Position numbers and translations under genes: made by a program
The notes under the pieces: model-generated
Database searches by the model: none
What the model was told of the DNA's origin: nothing
Seen by the model: the letters and a program-made list of their open reading frames with translations, nothing else
Origin: Streptomyces roseochromogenus subsp. oscitans DS 12.976
GTDB taxonomy: Bacteria; Actinomycetota; Actinomycetes; Streptomycetales; Streptomycetaceae
Assembly: GCF_000497445.1 (NCBI RefSeq)
Contig: NZ_CM002285.1
Coordinates: 5,307,239 to 5,349,702, forward strand
DNA: 42,464 nt
Direction of reading: 5' to 3'
Shown: positions 32,549 to 39,250 of the stretch, piece by piece
How the letters are laid out: each line of letters begins with the position of its first letter
How positions within the stretch are numbered: position 1 is the stretch's first letter

Positions 32549-33664
32549 GTGGGTGCGACATCCGGCGCCGTCTGGGGCCGTGCCGAACAACAGGACTTCC
32601 GCAGCAGGGTGCGCGGCACCCTGCTCGGGGCCGCCGTGGGCGATGCGCTCGGCGGGCCCGCCGACCCGCTCTCCCTGGAGGAGATCCGGGCGACGTACGG
32701 CCCCGAGGGGCTGCTCGACCTGGCCTTCGGGCACGGCCGGCGCGGCACGGTCACCCACCACACCCAGCTCACCCTCTTCACGCTGGACGGGCTGATACGC
32801 GCCCAGGTGCGCCGCGACACCGGCGCCTGGCATCCGCCGACCGATCTGCACCGGGCGTACCGGCGCTGGGCGGCCACCCAGCGGGACTGGGGGCCCGACG
32901 AGCGCCGCAAGGACGACGGCTGGCTCGCCCGCGAAGAGTGGCTCTACGCCCGCCGCGAGCCGACCCGGGCCCTGCTCGTCGGCTTCGGAGACGACACGCT
33001 CGGCACCCTGGAGTCACCGAAGAACCCCGGCGAGCTGGGCCCGGAGGCCGTGGCCCGCTCCGCGCCGTTCGGGCTGCTGGTCGGCTGGGAGCCGCAGCTC
33101 GTCGCACAGCTGGCGGTGGAGTGTGCGACGCAGAGCCATGGGCACCCGATCGCCTACCTCTCGGCGGGCGCGTACGCCGTGATCGTGCACGCGCTGGCCC
33201 GGGGCGAGAGCCTGGACGGCGCCGTGCAGCGGGCCCTCGCCCTGCTCGCCGCCCGCCCCGGCCACCAGCCCGTCTCGGACGCCCTGCAGCATGCCCTCGG
33301 CGCGGTGCGGCAGGGAATACCCAGCCCGACCCGGGTGGAGGAGCTGGCCGGGGACGGTACGGCGGACGGGTTGCTGGCGGCGTCCGTGTACTGCGCGCTG
33401 GTGGGGGAGGACGTACGGCACGGGCTGTGCCTGGCGGTGAACCAGGGCGGGCCGTCGGCGGCGGCGGGCGCGTTGACAGGCGGGCTGCTCGGCGCGCTCC
33501 ACGGCGAGACGGCCCTCCCGCCAGGGTGGCTGACAGAGCTGGAGGGCCGGGCGACGATGCTGGAACTCGCGGATGATTTCGCCATGGAGATGACTCAGGG
33601 TCCCGCGTTGCACGGTCCTGCGGGGTCCGCACCGGGCTGGCTGGCGCGGTACCCGCGGGCCTGA
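32549..33664 (+). CDS. ADP-ribosylglycohydrolase-fold protein with degenerate metal site
   Basis: A 371-aa all-helical DraG/ARH-family protein: RGTLLGAAVGDALGGPADPL at the N-terminus, TLFTLDGLIRAQ, and GALTGGLLGALHGETALPP near the C-terminus. The family binds two Mg ions through an N-terminal [ST]-D-D-T and a C-terminal G-D-x-D-[ST]-x-[GA] motif. Here the first is T-H-H-T (His70, His71) and the second is GGPSAAAGA (residues ~300-308), so the acidic ligands are gone from both. The protein may bind ADP-ribose or a protein partner without hydrolysis. The start is GTG 32549, preceded by GAGGAGG. It is divergent from the lasso operon, from which it is probably independent. Confidence 0.85.
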   Translation: MGATSGAVWGRAEQQDFRSRVRGTLLGAAVGDALGGPADPLSLEEIRATYGPEGLLDLAFGHGRRGTVTHHTQLTLFTLDGLIRAQVRRDTGAWHPPTDLHRAYRRWAATQRDWGPDERRKDDGWLAREEWLYARREPTRALLVGFGDDTLGTLESPKNPGELGPEAVARSAPFGLLVGWEPQLVAQLAVECATQSHGHPIAYLSAGAYAVIVHALARGESLDGAVQRALALLAARPGHQPVSDALQHALGAVRQGIPSPTRVEELAGDGTADGLLAASVYCALVGEDVRHGLCLAVNQGGPSAAAGALTGGLLGALHGETALPPGWLTELEGRATMLELADDFAMEMTQGPALHGPAGSAPGWLARYPRA

Positions 33665-33713
33665 GGGAGCGAACGGCCACGACGGACCCGCAGCCGGCAA
33701 CGGATCCGCACCC

Positions 33714-35279
33714 CTACGGCGCTCCCACCACGTCCCCCGCCGGGACCGCCACCCCATCCCCGTCCGTATTGACCTTCTCGATGATCGCCAGCCTCTCCGG
33801 CGTATCCTCCGGCTTCACATAGCCGATGACGATGTACAGGGCCAGGGACACCGCCAGCGGCACCGAGACCTGGTACTGCAGGGCCACTCCGCCGGAGACG
33901 TTCCAGCTGACGGGGTAGTTCACCAGCCAGAACGCCAGCAACCCCGCCGCCCAGCTGGTCAGCGCCGCCGTGGGACCGGAGCGGCGGAACGGCCGGAGCA
34001 GACCCAGCATCATCGGGATCGCGATCGGACCCATCAGACCGGCCACCCACTTGATGACGACGGTGATGATGTCCTTGAACGTGGGCGAGTTGACCTGGGT
34101 GGCGACAGCCATCGACAGGCCCAGGAAGAGGACCGTCGTCACGCGCGCCGCGATCAGACCCGAGCGCGCACTCCAGGCCCGCGCGCGAGCGGACAGCACC
34201 GGCGCCACGTCCCGCGTGAACACCGCCGAGATCGCGTTCGCGTCGGAGGAGCACATGGCCATCGTGTGGGAGAAGAAGCCGACGATCACCAGGCCCAACA
34301 GCCCGTGCGGCAGCAGCTGTTCGGTCATCAGGCCGTAGGAGTCGGAGCCGTCCGGCTTCTGCGCGTGGACCAGGAGCGGGGACATCCACATCGGGAAGAA
34401 CAACACCACCGGCCAGACCAGCCACAGGATCGCTGACAGCCGGGCGGAGCGCTCGGCCTCGTGCGCGCTGCCCGTCGCCATGTACCGCTGCGCCTGGTTG
34501 AGCATGCCGCCGTTGTATTCGAAGAGCTTGATGAACAGAAACGCGAAGAGGAAGACAGTGCCGTAAGGGCCCACCAGCGGTTTGCCGTGGCCGTGCAGGG
34601 CCGGCTGGCTCCAGGCGTCGAAGAAGCCGATGTGCTTGTCGTTCAGTTTCAGTACGACTGCGACGAACATCGAGACACCGGCGAGCAACTGGATGACGAA
34701 CTGGCCGAGTTCGGTCAGCGCGTCCGCCCACAGGCCGCCGATCGTGCAGTACACGGCGGTGATCGCGCCGGTGATGAGGATGCCCTGGTTCAACGACACA
34801 CCCGTGAACACCGACAACAGGGTGGCGATGGCGGCCCACTTGGCGCCCACGTCCACGATCTTCAGCAGCATGCCGGACCAGGCGAGTGCCTGCTGGGTGG
34901 ACAGGTTGTAACGGTTCTTCAGGTACTCCAGCGGGGAGGCCACATGGAGTCGGGAACGGAGTCGGTTGATCCGGGGCGCGAACAGCCTCGACCCGATGGC
35001 GATGCCGAGCGCGATGGGAAAGGACCAGGTCACAAATGAAGTAACGCCATACGTATAGGCGATGCCCGCGTACCCCGTGAACATCACCGCGCTGTAGCCC
35101 GACATGTGGTGCGAGATGCCGGACAGCCACCAGGGCATCTTGCCGCCGGCCGTGAAGAAGTCGGAGACGTTGTCCACGCGTTTGTGCGACCAGACGCCGA
35201 TCGCCACCATCACACCGAAGTAGCCGATGAGTACGGCCCAGTCGAGACTGTTCATGTGCTCGATCGTGGGTGCGGTCAC
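33714..35279 (-). CDS. Sodium:solute symporter (SSS family)
   Basis: A 521-aa membrane protein with about 13 transmembrane helices and the SSS hallmarks: LIGYFGVMVAIGVWSHKR, DFFTAGGKMPWWLSGISHHM in the first helices, GGLWADALTELGQFVIQLL in the middle, and the FFSHTMAMCSSDANAISAVF region near the sodium site. It would import a small organic solute (sugar, carboxylate or similar) with Na+. The GTG at 35279 and the ATG at 35255 are both possible starts; the hydrophobic part begins after the ATG. An inverted repeat lies just upstream (35310-35333). No partner sensor or catabolic gene is adjacent, so the solute is unknown. Confidence 0.9.
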   Translation of the reverse strand: MTAPTIEHMNSLDWAVLIGYFGVMVAIGVWSHKRVDNVSDFFTAGGKMPWWLSGISHHMSGYSAVMFTGYAGIAYTYGVTSFVTWSFPIALGIAIGSRLFAPRINRLRSRLHVASPLEYLKNRYNLSTQQALAWSGMLLKIVDVGAKWAAIATLLSVFTGVSLNQGILITGAITAVYCTIGGLWADALTELGQFVIQLLAGVSMFVAVVLKLNDKHIGFFDAWSQPALHGHGKPLVGPYGTVFLFAFLFIKLFEYNGGMLNQAQRYMATGSAHEAERSARLSAILWLVWPVVLFFPMWMSPLLVHAQKPDGSDSYGLMTEQLLPHGLLGLVIVGFFSHTMAMCSSDANAISAVFTRDVAPVLSARARAWSARSGLIAARVTTVLFLGLSMAVATQVNSPTFKDIITVVIKWVAGLMGPIAIPMMLGLLRPFRRSGPTAALTSWAAGLLAFWLVNYPVSWNVSGGVALQYQVSVPLAVSLALYIVIGYVKPEDTPERLAIIEKVNTDGDGVAVPAGDVVGAP

Positions 35280-35309
35280 GTGAACGCGACAAGCGAGGGT
35301 AGGGTCAAG

Positions 35310-35333
35310 TCAAAGCAAAGATGTTCGCTTTGA
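35310..35333. promoter_or_regulatory. Inverted repeat upstream of the symporter gene
   Basis: TCAAAGC (35310-35316) and GCTTTGA (35327-35333) flank a 10-bp spacer in an A/T-rich island, 31 bp before the GTG start of the symporter. It looks like an operator for a dimeric regulator. CTGAACG-type direct repeats lie just beyond it (about 35353-35368). Confidence 0.5.
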
Positions 35334-35392
35334 TGATTTATGTTCACGCACCTGAACGCAGCTGAACGTATGGACGGCGGCGCGGGGCGGGG

Positions 35393-36181
35393 TCACCGCA
35401 TCAGTTCCCCCGCGTTGACCAGCAGCGACTGCCCCGTGATGGCCCGCGCCCGATCCGAGGACAGGAACACCACCGCGTCCGCCACGTCCCCGTCCGTCGC
35501 CAGCTCCGGCAGCGCCATCCGCTCCGTCAGCCGCCCCAGCACCTCCGCCTCCGGCACCCCTTCCGTCTGTGCGGTGAACTGCACGTACGCCTGCACCGGC
35601 GGCCCCCACATCCAGCCCGGCAGCACGGTGTTGACCCGGATCCGGTGTGGCCCGAGTTCCCGGGCCAGCGAGTACATCGCGCTGGTCAGCGCCCCCTTCG
35701 ACGCGGCGTACGCGGCCTGCTTCACCTGTGAGGGTGCCGCGACGGCCGACTGTGTCCCGATGAAGACCACGCAGCCGCCCCCGCCCGCCTTCAGTGACGG
35801 CAGGCACGCCCGGGTCATCCGCAGGGTGCCCAGCAGGTTCACGTCGATGACCGACTGCCAGGTCGCGAAGTCCGCGTCCTGAAGCCCGCCGAAGTGGGAG
35901 TCCCAGGCCGCGACATGGACCACCGCGTCGATGCCGCCGAACCGCTCCCGCGCCAGCTCCGCCAGCGCCGCGCACTGCCCCTCGTCGGTGATGTCCGTCG
36001 CCCGGTACGCCGTACACGTGCCGTCCGGGTCGATCTCGGCCGCGCTCTTGGCGAGGTTCGCCTCGGTGCGTGCCCCGAGCACCGCGTTCCCGCCGTCCCG
36101 TACGACGGCCGCGGCGACCTGATGGCCGAGCCCGGCCCCGACTCCCGAGACGACCACGGTCTTGCCGGTGAGCAGTGGCAT
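35393..36181 (-). CDS. Short-chain dehydrogenase/reductase
   Basis: A 262-aa SDR: TVVVSGVGAGLGHQVAAAVV at the N-terminus with the G-x3-G-x-G loop, Arg after the second strand (VLGARTEAN) suggesting NADP(H), VHVAAWDS where most family members have N-N-A-G, the Ser in FIGTQSAVAAPS, and Y-A-A-S-K as catalytic Tyr/Lys. The substitution of NNAG by VAA is seen in some catabolic SDRs. The ATG at 36181 follows GGGAGGGG. It is divergent from the gene at 36274, with one CTGAC-N5-GTCAG operator between them, which ties it to the catabolic regulon of the left half of the window. Confidence 0.9.
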   Translation of the reverse strand: MPLLTGKTVVVSGVGAGLGHQVAAAVVRDGGNAVLGARTEANLAKSAAEIDPDGTCTAYRATDITDEGQCAALAELARERFGGIDAVVHVAAWDSHFGGLQDADFATWQSVIDVNLLGTLRMTRACLPSLKAGGGGCVVFIGTQSAVAAPSQVKQAAYAASKGALTSAMYSLARELGPHRIRVNTVLPGWMWGPPVQAYVQFTAQTEGVPEAEVLGRLTERMALPELATDGDVADAVVFLSSDRARAITGQSLLVNAGELMR

Positions 36182-36210
36182 GAGGACCCCTCCCGGACCC
36201 TGGCGCTTTA

Positions 36211-36227
36211 TCTGACGGAGCGTCAGA
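36211..36227. promoter_or_regulatory. Palindromic operator between divergent SDR and two-domain protein genes
   Basis: TCTGACGGAGCGTCAGA (core CTGACGGAGCGTCAG, 36212-36226) is the sixth copy of the palindrome. On the SDR strand TTCCGT, 17 bp and TACTCT (ending at 36225) form a possible promoter, which would place the operator over and just downstream of its -10. Confidence 0.68.
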
Positions 36228-36273
36228 GTATGGGCGACCGCAGGAGGACGGAAGGGGACGGAAGGGGAAACCC

Positions 36274-37125
36274 ATGAGCGAGGACATGAGTGAGGACACC
36301 CGCAGCGAGACGTACGGCGAACTGGCCGCCGTGGGCCCGTACGGCGTCCGCCCGGGCCACGCCCTGATCACCATGGTCGAGCCGCACCCCGGCCACGAGC
36401 ACGCCTACAACCGCTGGTACGAGGACGACCACTACTACGCCGGCGCGATGGCCATGCCCTGGATGTACGCGGGCCGCCGCTGGGTGGCGACCCGGGATCT
36501 GCAGCTCCTGCGGTCTCCCGAGAAGTCGGCCGTCGCCCAGCCGGTCACGGCCGGCTGCTACCTCTCCACCTACTGGATCACCGACGGCCGCTACGACCAC
36601 CACATGAAGTGGACCGTCGCCATCAACAAGCGCCTCAACCGCGACGCCCGTGTCTACCACGACCGTACCCACGTCTTCACGTCCTTCCAGGACCACGAGA
36701 CGACCGTGTACCGGGACGGCGCGGCGGGCCCCAGGGACTTCCACGCCCTCGACCACCCGTACGCCGGGCTGGTGCTGGAGGTGATCGACAGCGAGTCGGC
36801 CGGGCAGCGGGCGGAGCTGCTGCGGTGGCTGCGCGGCCGGCACCTGCCCAAGCGCCTGGCCGGCTCCCCGGCCGCGCTGGTGACCGTGTTCCGGCCCACT
36901 CCGCTGCCCGGCGACCGCATGTCCTATGTCAAGCAGGTCGAGGGCACGGACACCCGGCTGACCCTGCTGTGGTTCCTGGAGCGGGACCCACGGGAGTGCT
37001 GGGAGGAGCACTTCACCGGGCTCGATGCGGACGTCTCGGACTCCGGGCTGGGCAGGGTGGAGCTGGTGGCGCCGTTCATCCCGACGATTCCGGGCACCGA
37101 CACCTATGTGGACCGGCTCCGCTGA
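36274..37125 (+). CDS. Uncharacterised protein with two ferredoxin-like (dimeric alpha/beta-barrel type) halves
   Basis: A 283-aa soluble protein. The N-terminal half has HALITMVEPHPGHEHAYNRW with Trp48-x4-His53, and the C-terminal half repeats the pattern with YAGLVLEVIDSE and Trp185-x4-His190 (LRWLRGRHLP). Each half looks like the strand-helix start of a dimeric alpha/beta-barrel domain of the EthD/DABB type, so the protein may be an internal duplication. Such domains act as monooxygenases, lyases or isomerases, or have no known activity. The ATG follows GGAAGGGG. It shares an operator region with the divergent SDR. I do not recognise a named family. Confidence 0.75.
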   Translation: MSEDMSEDTRSETYGELAAVGPYGVRPGHALITMVEPHPGHEHAYNRWYEDDHYYAGAMAMPWMYAGRRWVATRDLQLLRSPEKSAVAQPVTAGCYLSTYWITDGRYDHHMKWTVAINKRLNRDARVYHDRTHVFTSFQDHETTVYRDGAAGPRDFHALDHPYAGLVLEVIDSESAGQRAELLRWLRGRHLPKRLAGSPAALVTVFRPTPLPGDRMSYVKQVEGTDTRLTLLWFLERDPRECWEEHFTGLDADVSDSGLGRVELVAPFIPTIPGTDTYVDRLR

Positions 37126-37157
37126 GGCTCAGGGCTTCGACTGAGGCTCAGGGCCTC
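37122..37157. repeat. Tandem 14-bp repeat with hairpin between convergent genes
   Basis: CTGAGGCTCAGGGC occurs at 37122-37135 and 37141-37154. The second copy forms GAGGC-5-GCCTC (37143-37157), a weak hairpin that may help terminate both convergent transcripts. The repeat covers the stop codon of the left gene and touches that of the right gene. Confidence 0.5.
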
Positions 37158-39099
37158 AGCGCGTCTTGAACACGTCCGGGCAGGGTGTGCCCCGGGGAAG
37201 CTGGTACGGGGCCGCCAGCCGGTAGGTGCCCGGCTTCGGCGCCACCAGCATCGTCCACTTGTCGCCCTTGGCGTCCTGAGGCGTCTCCATCAGACACCCG
37301 TTGGTGTTGACGTATGTCTTCGCCGTCGTCTGCTGCGGAGCCTTCAGGCTCTTGCCGTGCTCGTCGACGATGCTCAGCCACGGCGAGTACGGGATCCTGA
37401 TCAGGATCCGCCCGGCCTTGCGCACCTGAAGCGTCATCTCGCCCTGCCCGGCGTGATCCACCACCGCGTCGGGCTCGGCGAGCGGCGTCGCATCGGTGAC
37501 CTGGAACAGCTGCCAGTTGGCGTCGCCCCAGACCTGCTTCAGATACGGCATCCCGCGCCGCAGCAGCTGCCGCTCGCGCTCGCCGCCGTCGCCGTCCGGG
37601 TTGTCCTTCGGCAGGACGACGAAGTGGACGGCCCAGCGCTGGAGCCACTCGTGGTAGTTCGCCGAGTTGAGGGTGTCGTCGTAGAAGAGCGGGTTGCGCT
37701 CCATGTCGGCCTGCCGGTTCCAGCCGCGCGCCAGGTTGACGTACGGCGCGAGCGCGGACGCCTCCCGGTGCGAGCGCGCCGGGACGACCTCGACCCGGCC
37801 CTTCTCGGCACCGGCCTTCTGCAGCTGGTGGACGAGCGGGGCGAGTTCACGGGCCCAGGACGCGGCCGGGGTCGTGTGCACGATGTCGTCCACCGACTTG
37901 AAGCCGATCCAGCCGGCGAAGCCGAGCAGCGCCAGCACGGTCACGTACCACCTGCGCGACTTCCGCACCGTGAACGGCAGCGCGGCCACCAGCGTCGCAC
38001 CCGCGAACAGCATCGGCAGCCGGGAGATGTTCGAGCCGATCTGCGAGTTGACCAGCCAGACCAGGACCACACCCAGGCTGTACACGGCGGCCGTCAGCCG
38101 GACCGTCACCCACTCCCTGGGGACCAGGAACAGGCACAGCAGGCCGTAGGCCAGGGGCAGGATCACCGAGCCGATGGTCATCGGCTGGGTACCGGAGAAC
38201 GGGAACAGGAAGTACGAGGCGGCGACCACCACCGTCGGGGCGAGCCCCAGCGCCCAGGCGCCGGGCCGCCGTTTCTGCAGGAACAGCGCGACCGCGACCA
38301 GCCCGACGAACAGCCCGGAGACCGGCGAGGCCATGGTGGACAGACCGGCCAGCGGGGCGGCCACCGCCGCCTTGGCCCAGCGTTTGTGCCGCCAGCGGTA
38401 CGGCCAGCAGAAGACGGCCGCGACGGCGCCGAGCGCGAACATCGTGCCGAGCCCGAAGGTCACCCGGCCCGAGATCGCGTTGCACAACAGCGCGACGACC
38501 CCGGCGAGCGACGCCCACAGCGGGTTGCGTACCGCCCGGCTGCGGATCAGGACCAGCGTCAGCAGGCCCGCCGAGACCGTCCCGGCGATCATCATCGTCG
38601 TACGGACGCCGAGGACGGCCATCAGATATGGCGACACCACGCTGTACGACACCGGGTGCATACCGCCGTACCAGGCGAGGTTGTACGCCGAGTCCGGGTG
38701 CCGGCCGACGAACTCCGCCCAGGCGTCCTGCGCCGCGAGATCGCCACCACTATTCGCGAACGTGAAGAACCAGAGGATGTGCAGGACCCCCGCGAGGGCC
38801 GTTATGGACAGCACGGGGTGCCGCAGCAGCCGCGGGCGCAGGGGCTCGGCGGCGGTGAGCAGGCGCGCGAGCCCGCCCGGGCGCACACCGGGGCCGTCGG
38901 GCGGTCCGGGACGGTCACGGTCGGTAGGGCCGTCCGGGGGGCCGGTGTGATCCGTGTGCCCCTCCGGGCCGGCTTCGGACGCGCGTATTCGCGGGCCGGA
39001 TCCCGGGCCCGGATCGGCGTCGTCAGCGCGTGTCGGCTCCGCTGTGGCCACCTGAAGGCACTCCCCGTGTCCCGTCTTCTGTTCTCGGTCGTGTTCCAT
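37156..39099 (-). CDS. Polytopic membrane protein with extracytoplasmic C-terminal domain (GT-C-like)
   Basis: A 647-aa protein. Residues 1-90 are cytoplasmic and rich in Gly, Pro and Asp. About ten transmembrane helices follow between ~95 and ~430 (e.g. SITALAGVLHILWFFTFANS, ALGAVAAVFCWPY, LPLAYGLLCLFLVP). The last ~210 residues form a soluble domain with VEVVPARSHREASALAPYVN and two Cys near the end (NGCLMET and GTPCPDVF) that could form a disulfide outside the cell. The first loop has an acidic pair after a helix (SGGDLAAQDAW), reminiscent of GT-C glycosyltransferases that use polyprenyl-phosphate sugars, but this is only suggestive. It is upstream of, and on the same strand as, no clear partner; the carboxypeptidase gene lies 151 bp upstream on the same strand. 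Confidence 0.75.
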   Translation of the reverse strand: MEHDREQKTGHGECLQVATAEPTRADDADPGPGSGPRIRASEAGPEGHTDHTGPPDGPTDRDRPGPPDGPGVRPGGLARLLTAAEPLRPRLLRHPVLSITALAGVLHILWFFTFANSGGDLAAQDAWAEFVGRHPDSAYNLAWYGGMHPVSYSVVSPYLMAVLGVRTTMMIAGTVSAGLLTLVLIRSRAVRNPLWASLAGVVALLCNAISGRVTFGLGTMFALGAVAAVFCWPYRWRHKRWAKAAVAAPLAGLSTMASPVSGLFVGLVAVALFLQKRRPGAWALGLAPTVVVAASYFLFPFSGTQPMTIGSVILPLAYGLLCLFLVPREWVTVRLTAAVYSLGVVLVWLVNSQIGSNISRLPMLFAGATLVAALPFTVRKSRRWYVTVLALLGFAGWIGFKSVDDIVHTTPAASWARELAPLVHQLQKAGAEKGRVEVVPARSHREASALAPYVNLARGWNRQADMERNPLFYDDTLNSANYHEWLQRWAVHFVVLPKDNPDGDGGERERQLLRRGMPYLKQVWGDANWQLFQVTDATPLAEPDAVVDHAGQGEMTLQVRKAGRILIRIPYSPWLSIVDEHGKSLKAPQQTTAKTYVNTNGCLMETPQDAKGDKWTMLVAPKPGTYRLAAPYQLPRGTPCPDVFKTR

Positions 39100-39250
39100 G
39101 GTGTTCCCGGCCGCTTCCCGTCCAGTTCGCGGCCCTGTCCCGTGACCGGCGACCTGCCCCGATTCGTGACGCTAGCACGCACCCCGTCACGGGGCTCCCG
39201 GGTGGAGCCCCCGCCGACGGGGTGCGCGGGGCGGACCAGCAGTGGTGCGA

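Noticed and set aside
37122..37157. Tandem repeat as part of a mobile element end
   Set aside because: Only two 14-bp copies, no flanking inverted ends or transposase; better explained as a local duplication with a terminator-like hairpin.
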